From assembly GCA_027596075.1 (NCBI GenBank), contig JADGJC010000466.1:3093-15113 (forward strand): a DNA stretch of 12,021 bases. Reading direction: 5' to 3'. This DNA comes from Rhizophlyctis rosea. Its lineage: Eukaryota > Chytridiomycota > Chytridiomycetes > Rhizophlyctidales > Rhizophlyctidaceae. Numbering within the stretch: the stretch's first letter is position 1; every line of letters starts with the position of its first letter. This document shows positions 1 through 7,884 of the stretch, piece by piece. The notes under the pieces are model-generated. The model saw only the letters and a program-made list of their open reading frames with translations, did no database searches and had not been told where the DNA came from. A program made the position numbers and the translations under genes.

Positions 1-3000
1 ACCTTCTCACCCCCACCCCCCAAAACACCCCTCATCGAAACGCCAAACACCCCCGCTCTTACATCCTCCCCCCTCTCGCCCCTAACCCAAACGTCCCCTC
101 TCGCCTCCCCACCACCCTTCATCCACTCCACCAACCGCGTATCAACACCACGAACCCTCAACCGCTGCACAAACTCCCACCGCGGCGTAAACGTCCCTTC
201 CACAACAGGTGTAACGATCACACCGGCATCTTCCGCCTCGTTCTCAGAATTTGATATAGGATCGTCGATCTCGTCTGCTAGGACCGTTGCTACGCTCTCA
301 GGGAAGGGACGTAACGTCACGTAAGTGCCGCACCCCGCAGTGCGCGCAGACGTCAGAGTTGCGAATGCATCCTCTTCCAAAGAGGGCAAGATCTCGTCGA
401 TCAAGCCTCGCACCCCGCAGGCAGAGTGGATACAGATTTCCAAGACGCATTCCGCCGGGATATCAGAGCTCGCGTCCTTCGTAGCGCGCTGGACGCGAGC
501 CGCAGCTGTTTGTTTCCTTGACTTTGCCGTACGCGAAGGAGAAGATTGACGACGTGGAGATGGTCTAGCCTTTGGTGTGCTTTCCCCACTGTCTTCCTCT
601 TCCTCCTCTTCCTCCTCACCCTCCCCCCTCCCCACCATCCCTCCTCTCACACTCACACCCACATCCAAACCACCCACCTCCCTCCTTCCCTCCTTCCGTC
701 CCCTCTCCCTCCCCACCCCCTCATCCCCCAAAACACCCCTAACCTGCTCCCAACTCCCCAAACAACAAAACCCCCTAACCCACCCCCGGACCTTCCCCCC
801 TTCAACAACATCAACAACCGAATACTCACACTCAGGAACCATGACCGGCTCCTTCGACATCGCAACACCCCCTCCAGTCTTATACGACGACGAAAGCGCA
901 TCAAGCAGAGTCTGAAAAGGTAGACGGATCAAGCCCAACAGATGGGGTGTATCCGTTGCCCCGGATGACTGGGATGCAGACGGAGACACGACCCAAACTT
1001 CCACCACAACAGCTTTCTTCCCGGCGCTTTTGGACCCATCCGAACCAGTATTCAGTAAGTCAACACCAACAGGTACCGTGTACCGGAACCCAAAGTCGAC
1101 TTCTTCGTTGATTCGCCCGGTACGGAGATCGAAGGGCGGGCGGTAGAGTACGGGGGGGGACTCGACAGGAGTTTGATGGTTTGGAAGACGCGTGGAGAGA
1201 TAGACGAAGGTTGGCGGTGGTTCAGTTTTCGATGCAGGTGGTAGAGGAATGGATAGTGATCGAGCGGTCGTTATGCGGATATGGAGGTACTGCGGAGGAA
1301 TAGGTGGAGGGTTGCTGGACGGTGCAACAGCGGGAGCTGACGATGTTTGCTGCTGATATTGCTCATGTGCAATGGTGGCCGGAACCGACTCTCCAGATTC
1401 AACTGCTTCTGACGTCTTCAAGAACTCCACACCCAAAAACAAGAACCCGCATTCCCTGCCCTTGGAATCAACCGCACTGTCATCCTTCCTCCTCCCTTCC
1501 CCCTCCCAAATCGGCAACTTCCCCTTCCAAGCCCCACCTTCGACACATTGCTCCAACACCATCCTCCCCGCAACCTCACAGGACCCCATCCACCTCCTCC
1601 CCACCCGCCCGGCATGGAGCTCGATCTCGACAACTCCACTCTCCCACTTACCCACATCAACACTACCAACCCTTTCAAAGTCAAACGTAACAACGCAATT
1701 CTCCCTCCTAGCGCCAGTACCCCCACCTTTCACAAACACAAACCTCGGCACCCCCTTCGACACAGCGGTATACGTTCTTGTATCACCGGGTAAGGTATAC
1801 GATAGGGACACGGTGCCAGAAAGACCCTTCAGGCGCTCTGATGGGATTTCGCATTTGCTGATGGTTATGCGGACTCGGTGTGGTGTGAAAATGGAAGGTA
1901 GCGTTCGCGGGACAGGCTGCGATGAAGGCGCAGCGGATGGGCTGTCAACCTTGCCCGCGGAGGGCCGCTCATCTGTTGACTCCAGTTTCTGATCATTGGA
2001 TGGACGACGCTTGTGACCTCGAGTCCCTCGGCGAGCTGCAAGCAGCACCCTTCGGCGTACTTCATCTCTACTCTCACCTCCGTCCTCCTCATCATCCTCC
2101 GCTTCTAGGTCTTCCTCATCCCCTACCTCCTCGTCGTCATCATCACCAAGATTCTCATCTTCCCCAGTGTTATCAAATCCACCGACCCTACTCCCCGCCG
2201 CATTTCTGCCCAATCTCTTTTCTAAGAGACCCCTCCCAGCCTTTGAGTTTAACGCTTCAATGACCAGATCGTCTTCCAGTAAATTCGACGCGTCAAGCGA
2301 GGATGCCGACGAAGACTGCGTTTGATCCGGATCTACATCACCACGCAGATCTTCTTCCTGACCGTCGTCTCGACTCCGTTGAGAAATATCATCTGTATGG
2401 GCACAACTGTCCTCCTCTTCGACATGATCGCCGCCACTATCCTCTGCCGCAACCTTTGCCACTCGAACCACCTGCGCGGCCGACACGGTCGGTAGGTCAA
2501 CTTCCAATGCAGTGAGAACATCCACTTTGTCGAGGTTCGGGGAGGAGCGCAGATGTTTAGTTGCATTCAGTGAGTCGGTCATGGCATTTCGGAGGCGTTC
2601 TGCTTGCGAAAGGAGGGAGTTGACTAAGGCAGAAGGTTGAGGCGTGGCCGCGGGTTGTGCCTGGCAGGACTCAGATGTGGTTTGTACAGTAACATTGGGT
2701 GGTGTTAATGTGGTTGTTTGGGGAAGCTGGTGGATGAACGAGTCAAAGTATTTTAGTCACATGTGAGCCGTGCTACATATGTCAATAAGCATAACGATCA
2801 TAACAATCAAAGTCCATCAAGACCATACCGTTTTGTCAGCTTGTGTTTTAGTGAAAGATTCATCATTCTCCCCACTTACGTTTCCATCATCCACTATTTT
2901 GCGCATATCTGCACTGCTTCGTTTCCGCCTCCCGACAGATGTCTCTGGGGTTCCCACCCGCTCTCCGTCGGCGTCCATGACGGCTTCATCGTCCAGCACC

Positions 3001-3602
3001 ATGACCAAATGCAACTCCCCCAGCTTCTTTACAGATCCCTTCGTTCCTAAAGACCTCCCACTACCGCTACTTCCACTCTCATCAATGACCGAGAAGAACC
3101 CATTTATTGGCTTTGAAGGATTAGAGGCCAAACACGTGACGTCTGGAATTGTCGCCTTGCCAATGACGGTGCCCCCCATCATAACGGTGAAACCCAACGG
3201 ACCCATATCCTTCAAGTAAGCGGCGAACTGGCTTTTGGTGCATCGAACAGGAAATTGAACCGTTATTCGTCCACTCGTAGTTCCGGGACTATTGCCAGAG
3301 CGGACGGGTATGCTTGATGCCGACGACGCAGATAGACGGTTTGCCGCGGTGTTCGAGCCGCGGTGACCGATGCTTGCGGGGTGGAAAATCGTGGGTGGAC
3401 CATCGTCGCCCCACCAACTTACGCGTACGCGGGGTTGGGCCGTCTGCTGTGTTGACAGCGTGGGCGGATTTGTCCATACCAGCTTAGATACGGTCAGGGA
3501 GAGGAAGGAGCGGACGGGTCCCGAGACTTTGGGCGGAAGAGAGGGTGGTGGAGATGGAGTGGGAATCGCCGATGACATTAGTGTGGCAGTCGTGGTTGAC
3601 AT
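1..3602 (-). CDS. C2CD3: C2CD3-like multi-C2-domain centriolar protein, 3' part beyond the left edge
   Basis: C2CD3 sits at the distal end of centrioles and is needed for distal appendages and cilium assembly (animal work); a role at the zoospore basal body is inferred. Exon 1 is 2829-3602 (258 codons, first in-frame ATG at 3602). Exon 2 runs from 2726 to base 1 without a stop (908 codons), so at least 1166 residues are visible. Residues about 28-206 match the family's N-terminal C2 domain: SFLSLTVSKLVW, VRVSWWG at 59-65, INGFF and KKLGELHLVMVL from 192. A short helix-like block with LRNAM follows (about 291-307). After an acidic D/E-rich linker (about 455-478) come C2-like regions at about 536-692, 740-924 (with HLLGLIRLPF) and 1014-1166. 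An eight-Glu run and a basic Ser/Arg stretch separate the last two. The intron is 2727-2828 (GTATGG...CACCAG); a stronger GTAAGT donor at 2879 would remove 17 residues, also in phase. Identification rests on remembered family similarity. Confidence 0.85.
2727..2828 (-). other. Intron 1 of the C2CD3-like gene, with two possible donors
   Basis: The acceptor CACCAG, just right of 2726, is needed because an in-frame TGA lies about 36 nt further upstream in the exon 2 frame. Two donors keep phase 0: GTATGG (intron 2727-2828, 102 nt) and GTAAGT (intron 2727-2879, 153 nt). The segment between them encodes a polar, low-complexity stretch, so conservation does not decide. Alternative splicing of 17 codons is possible. 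Confidence 0.6.
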
Positions 3603-4026
3603 TGTCAAAGCTGCTAACGTTAGCGCCCGTTATGGTGCAATATGGGTGCAGGCTGGTACGACAGCAGTGTGAAAGGGTGCAAGCAGATCGCGTGTGAAAT
3701 GCCAAGATGAGTTTGCTGCTTCACTTGTTGCCGTCGTGTACCTTCCTGCCTGCTCGTATCCTTACAGACAGGGTTCAGTAGTATTGAGAGGGCGGCTGCT
3801 GTTAGTCAGTAGGAGCACATATGTGCAACCGATATGGTAGACTAAGTGCTCAGTGTAGAGATGTTAGCAGCCGTGAGTATATCCTCATTACCCTTGGAAG
3901 ATGGCAATTAGTGTGTGAGTGACGACAGCAAGTTTGCACCATGGAAAAGGGTGTCAGACTTGTCAGTTTGGTCTGGCATGTGAGTGTGGGTCTGGACGTG
4001 TCTGAATTGGCTGGACATGTGATCGC
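3603..4026. promoter_or_regulatory. Upstream region of the C2CD3-like gene
   Basis: No supported gene is seen here. Two perfect 12-bp palindromes occur: GCTAACGTTAGC at 3613-3624, ending 11 bases from the ATG, and GCACATATGTGC at 3815-3826. On the minus strand the first one reads CTAAC followed by TTAGCAG, which also resembles a fungal branch point plus acceptor. A minus-strand GTAAGG lies near 3767-3772, so a 5' UTR intron is possible. No TATA box or CCAAT box stands out. A well-contexted ATG at 3942 (ACCATGG) opens only a 35-codon frame. Confidence 0.3.
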
Positions 4027-4303
4027 ATGGCTGATGGGGCACATTTGACAGGTGAGACGAAGGAGACACCTCCCACAAAGTCCACAAGGAGCCCAAGCCA
4101 ACCTGCGCCATCAATATGTACAGTGTTCGGCGTCGTTAACATAATGATTGAAGGTAAGTACATCAGTTCAGAGTGGTATAGATGGGCCATCAATAGCACT
4201 AATAAAGGATTCTGTTCTCGGGACAGATTGGCAAAGGCAGCAGATACCGAAAGCACCAACGCCCGCCGTGATGCATCATACAACCAGCCCAGTATCACGT
4301 TGA
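4027..4303 (+). CDS. Candidate small two-exon gene, unknown product (weak)
   Basis: I do not recognise this product. An ATG at 4027 opens a frame to 4153, followed directly by a consensus donor GTAAGT. A CACTAAT branch-like motif and an acceptor GGGACAG end the proposed intron at 4226 (73 nt). The second exon continues in frame to TGA at 4301-4303, giving 67 residues. The N-terminal half is polar and rich in Thr, Ser and Pro; it is followed by a short hydrophobic patch (CTVFGVVNIMIE) and a basic, His-containing end. Unspliced, the frame runs to 4314 with 95 codons. The opposite strand has a hydrophobic 150-codon frame over the same DNA, so strand choice is uncertain and both may be chance. 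Confidence 0.2.
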
Positions 4304-4461
4304 CCAGTGGGTAGATGATTTTGAGGCTGTTAAGTTCCCAATGTTCATTGATGATTACTACTAGTGAAAGGCGATGTGACGGTACATGACAGTTGGCAAA
4401 ATGCATCCCATGCATCCCACAGGATCACAGACTAGGGGCTTTGGACAAGCATATCATATAA

Positions 4462-4542
4462 CCGGACTTGATGATCTCCATCACGGTTTTTTTATATGTG
4501 CTTTTTGCAATACCGCTTTGCTGCTGATTCTGACAGTGCCGG
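4462..4542 (+). ncRNA. C/D-box snoRNA-like motif (weak candidate)
   Basis: TGATGA (4469-4474, box C core) and CTGA (4530-4533, box D) are flanked by a closing stem: CCGGACT at 4462-4468 pairs with AGTgCCGG at 4535-4542 with one bulged G. The 81-nt length fits the class. Against it: the first base of box C is U rather than a purine, a seven-T run lies inside, no C'/D' pair is clear, and no rRNA target was tested. Confidence 0.2.
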
Positions 4543-4591
4543 CCGACATGTGAAATTGGTGGTTACACATGACGTAAGCGCTCATATATCA

Positions 4592-4618
4592 GCAAAAAGA
4601 TCAATCCAGACTTTTTGC
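4592..4618. repeat. Inverted repeat GCAAAAAG / CTTTTTGC
   Basis: Perfect 8-bp arms at 4592-4599 and 4611-4618 are separated by 11 nt. A third copy of CTTTTTGC lies at 4501-4508. The function is unknown; transcribed, this would form a short A/U-rich hairpin. Confidence 0.6.
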
Positions 4619-4641
4619 GCGTCAAAGGAATTGTCAAAAAA

Positions 4642-4691
4642 GGAGTAAATCTCATTACTCCGTACTGGCTGCCATACCGCAGCAGTGGAGT
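4642..4691. repeat. Two mutually exclusive hairpins sharing ACTCC
   Basis: GGAGTAA (4642-4648) can pair with TTACTCC (4655-4661) over a 6-nt loop. Alternatively ACTCC (4657-4661), ACTG (4664-4667) and CTGC (4669-4672) can pair with GCAG, CAGT and GGAGT at 4679-4691. That makes 13 pairs with bulges of two and one nt and loop CATACC. The shared ACTCC arm means only one hairpin can form at a time. Confidence 0.5.
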
Positions 4692-4696
4692 TCGTA

Positions 4697-4711
4697 GTCC
4701 AAATGATGGAC
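4697..4711. repeat. Short hairpin GTCCA / TGGAC
   Basis: Perfect 5-bp arms with a 5-nt loop (AATGA), directly after the preceding hairpin pair. It could be chance on its own and is listed because it belongs to the local cluster. Confidence 0.35.
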
Positions 4712-4785
4712 CTCAAACATAAGATCCGAAAATGGTCAGTCCACCACCTTGTTAGATTACGACTTCAACCATCCGCAACGGTGCA

Positions 4786-4800
4786 GGTGGAGCCTCCACC
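4786..4800. repeat. Near-perfect palindrome GGTGGAG-c-CTCCACC
   Basis: Seven-base arms flank a single central base. In DNA this is a dyad-symmetric site that a dimeric regulator could bind. As RNA the loop is too small to fold fully. No known factor is assigned. Confidence 0.5.
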
Positions 4801-4949
4801 CGCCAAACACCCATGAGTAGGCAAAAACGATACATATGAAGCGTTCCGCAACACCAGAAAGTCACCCAGCATCTTCTTCCGCAACACACATCTCATCATG
4901 CCCTTGGCCAAGTTATCTTCCCCAATATTAACAACAACAAGCCATTCAG

Positions 4950-4971
4950 GTCAAAGTATTACAAATTTGAC
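4950..4971. repeat. Inverted repeat GTCAAA / TTTGAC
   Basis: Six-base arms at 4950-4955 and 4966-4971 have a 10-nt spacer. It begins 64 nt past the synthetase stop codon, in the expected 3' UTR, so it could be a 3'-end structure; it could equally be chance. Confidence 0.35.
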
Positions 4972-5034
4972 TTCCACAGCTGACCATTAACGTATGCCCG
5001 TCATATGCTCATCCCCTTCCAACCGCCTAGACAT

Positions 5035-7562
5035 TCAAAACAGCCCCTTCAACAACTTCTTCTGCACCTTCCCCATAGCATTCCTCGGCACCTCCTCAAC
5101 AACCTTCACCTTTCTGGGAATCTTATACTTCGCCATCCGAGTAGTCAAAAACTCCCGTAGCGATTCAACAGTGAGAGGGGTTGTGGTCTGCCAATATCAA
5201 GAAATCAGGATCAATCGACATATAAGATCAATGCTTTCTCCAAGCTCCCTCAAACCGGGATTCAAGACTGATGAGTGCGAATAACACTTACATCCTCAAC
5301 AACGATCAACGCAGCCACAACCTCTCCCAACACTTCATCCGGAACGCCCAAAATTGCAACATCCTTCACATTCGGATGGTCCATGATCTCCCTCTCAATT
5401 TCCAATGCCGATATCTGTCATCACCAATGCATACAAATTCAACTGTCATACCAATGAAACTTCCAAAAGAAACCCAACAAACCTTATATCCCCCAGACTT
5501 GATAATATCAGCACTAGCCCGGCCAAGAATCGTAATGCGCCCATCAGGACCCCGGCGGACTATATCACCCGTCTTGAACCTGTCCAATATCCAAGTCACA
5601 CGCGGGTCCAACTAAGAGTGCCAAAACTGACGCCTCCATACCATCCATCGATGAGCTCCTTCTTCGTGGCAGCTGGGTTATTCCAGTATCTGCATTATTA
5701 TTTGCGACAAGCAAAAGTTAACTTCTGGGGGAATTCATAACCCGAAACCACTTGTGTGCGACAAGCAAGACAACATACTCACTCTTTGAACACCTGCCCT
5801 CCCTTAACCCACAATTCCCCCTCCACCGCCTCCTCCCCCTCCAAACCCACCTCATTCCCCCCTTCATCCACCACCCTTATCTCAACTCCGGGGAAGGGAA
5901 ATCCCACCGTACCCTACACATCAATAACCATATGATTAGGCAAGGGTCATTGGCACAAAGTCGAAAATTGAATCAACTAACAGGGACTCTCCCGGCAACA
6001 TCCTCACAAGGATTCCCAACCGCCATCCCAATCTCCGTCATCCCATACCGCTCCAAAAGCCTCTGCCCCGTGACTTCCTCCCACCTCCCAAAAACCGAGT
6101 CCGGAAGTGGGGCACTGCCAGATACCATCAACCTAAACTGCTCACAAATCTCGCGTGCGTTTTGTGGTGCTGTCTGCAGAAGCTTTACTACATCGGAGGT
6201 GTCAGAAAAGGGTGTTAGGGCGTCAAGAATGGTTTGTGAATGTACCGTAGATAGCAGGAACTCCCATAAAGAGCGTCAAATCCCTCTTGTCATCACTCCA
6301 CCTCTTCCATACTTTCTCCGCATCGAAGGGTGTGAGGAACTCGCATGTGGCCCCCACCCACAGTGGGCATGTCAAAGCGTTTATTATGCCCTGCAAGAGC
6401 AGAGACAAAGAACAGCAAATCAGTCAACAGCAACGCGGAGTGCCTGTCCCTCCGGCAGTGTCTCAGAATATCCACACGCACAGTCAAGTGGAATTTCACG
6501 GATGGCGCCCTTGCCTTACATGGACATGATGCAACGGCAAAACATGCAATATCCGATCTTCTTCACTCCACCGCCAAGCTTCCAACAACGTCTCCACCTG
6601 ATGCTGTATGTTCCTATGTGTTGTCAATACGCCCTTGGGTTTCCCTGGTGGGTGTGGTCAGTCATAGGGCCACCCCAGAACAAGAATCCATCACGCCTTA
6701 CCGGTGGTGCCCGATGTGTAAATGATCTGTGCTCCTCGATCCAAATCGAATGGTTCTGGTGCCAGGTCCTGCAACGATCATTTCAGAGAAAAGGTATGGA
6801 CCTGTGGCTCTTAAGTTGACACACCTGCCGCCCATCCACCCCCTTACTATCAAAATCACAGAGAGTCACCACATCGACATCGTGATCAATAGTCCTCATC
6901 GCCTCCTCAATCTTCTTCCTAAGATGTTCATGAACAATAACTTTCGTTGCTTGTGAATTTGATAAAGTGTATGCAATCTCTGTGGGTGGATGAGAAGGAG
7001 CTATCTCTCCGTTATGCTGCTTTCAGACAAAACAACCCAGAACACCTGAAAACATACATAGAGGCACGGCAATCCCTCCAGCAGCCCAAATGGACCATTG
7101 GGCCACGACATACTCATAGCTTGGCGGGCAGAGGAATGCCACGCGTGTTTCATTCAAGTCTCTAGAGCCATACGGATTGTCATTCCACCAACCATGTGCG
7201 GAAGATGAACGCAAACATTCGCATACACTGAAGACAGTTTCTGCCGAAAGTCACGGGTGTCTTGCAATAGCTGCCCATATGAGAAGGAGCGGTCCTGGGA
7301 AACGATAGCTGTCTGGGAGGGATTTTCGGTTGCGGACCGAAACAAGGGTAGAGGTGGTAATATTGAGTTATACCGACAGGACAGCCATTGCCATTGATTT
7401 TGATAATATACGACGGGACCAGTTCTGGTGTTGTTTTTTGAGTGTTCCAGCTCAGGATAAACAAAGACCAGCCTGAACTTTCGCGCATCACCTTCTTGAG
7501 CAATGGGGTGTTGTCACAATTGGCCGGACACGGAGAAAGGAGTAGAGCAAACGGCTCATCAT
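5035..7562 (-). CDS. ACSF3: Malonyl-CoA/methylmalonyl-CoA synthetase (ACSF3-type), mitochondrial
   Basis: It activates malonate or methylmalonate with ATP and CoA, feeding mitochondrial fatty-acid synthesis (family knowledge). Thirteen exons join to 547 codons plus stop: 7492-7562, 7227-7424, 7058-7161, 6825-7000, 6702-6768, 6520-6644, 6246-6390, 5982-6187, 5783-5913, 5642-5689, 5483-5579, 5292-5414, 5035-5187. All phases close; the 12 introns are 56-129 nt. Visible adenylation motifs: P-loop [11 protein letters not shown] (200-210), LPLHHVHG before [25 protein letters not shown] (343-351 core), DGWFKTGD (422-429), [14 protein letters not shown] (443-456) and PRNAMGK with probable catalytic Lys537. 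ERYGMTE with the IIKSGGYK loop points to ACSF3/MatB rather than a generic acyl-CoA ligase. The start is the least certain part: exon 1 was chosen because ATG 7562 opens a basic, hydroxylated leader ([14 protein letters not shown]) that splices in phase. Met2 at 7559 is an alternative. Human ACSF3 is slightly longer. Confidence 0.92.
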
Positions 7563-7884
7563 TTATCGCATATGGCTTTGAGTGCGCAAGGGCAAGGTTG
7601 ACTTAGTACGCGCGAGTATGGAGCACTTGCTACTGCGGATGATGCAACTGATGCAGATGACTTCAGAGAAAAGACCGGGGTAAACAGGATGTTTTGGAGA
7701 ACCCCTTTGCCCAGGGCCAAACGTCCTGAGGCCTGGTCCCGGTGGCCCTGGGGCTGGGTGAGTCCCACTGTCTCTTGCCGCTGCACGATCCACGCTCCAA
7801 CCTTCCTTGGATCTCCACTTCATCAAACGCCATCCGCACTCCACAACCCCGTCTACCTAACAACTCGCATATCAACCCGCAACT
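7563..7884. promoter_or_regulatory. Divergent promoter between ACSF3-type gene and prenyltransferase
   Basis: The 322 bases between the two start codons must hold both upstream regions. The last 85 bases before the plus-strand ATG are rich in C and T with AC-rich spacing, as is common near fungal transcription starts. No TATA or CCAAT box is evident. A minus-strand frame runs through most of the interval and ends with TGA overlapping the ACSF3-type ATG pair at 7557-7562, so it could act as an upstream ORF, but it has no clear ATG of its own. Confidence 0.5.

Larger units (their letters stand above)
4304..5034. other. Intergenic stretch with clustered small inverted repeats
   Basis: No gene is supported in these 731 bases. 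The stretch lies downstream of the minus-strand synthetase, so its right part should hold that gene's 3' UTR; no AATAAA is visible on the minus strand. Near 4402-4420 the 8-mer GCATCCCA is repeated almost in tandem. Between about 4460 and 4975 there are a snoRNA-like motif and at least six small inverted repeats, the main ones listed separately. Confidence 0.5.

Noticed and set aside
546..923. Plus-strand Pro/Ser/His-rich frames that look like low-complexity proteins
   Set aside because: Reverse of the Glu-run and Gly/Arg-rich part of the C2CD3-like protein; no independent signal.
1372..1992. Plus-strand open frame of 206 codons
   Set aside because: Antisense to the long C2CD3-like exon. Its Ser/Thr/Pro-rich content is what the reverse of the G-rich coding strand gives.
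3815..3826. Palindrome GCACATATGTGC as a specific regulator site
   Set aside because: Perfect 12-bp palindromes are expected a few times per 12 kb by chance, and no second copy or context supports a function.
3963..4415. Minus-strand hydrophobic frame of 150 codons resembling a membrane protein
   Set aside because: No family match, no upstream regulatory signal, and it overlaps a plus-strand splice-like arrangement. Hydrophobicity alone is weak evidence.
5752..6819. Plus-strand open frame of 355 codons, among the longest on that strand
   Set aside because: It lies antisense to six exons of the ACSF3-type gene, whose frames carry clear adenylation motifs; its own translation shows no family and crosses those introns.
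7559..7786. Minus-strand frame with an Ala/Ser-rich, transit-peptide-like sequence upstream of the synthetase
   Set aside because: No ATG at its start, and it stops at TGA overlapping the synthetase start codons, so it cannot supply the leader without splicing for which I saw no clear sites.
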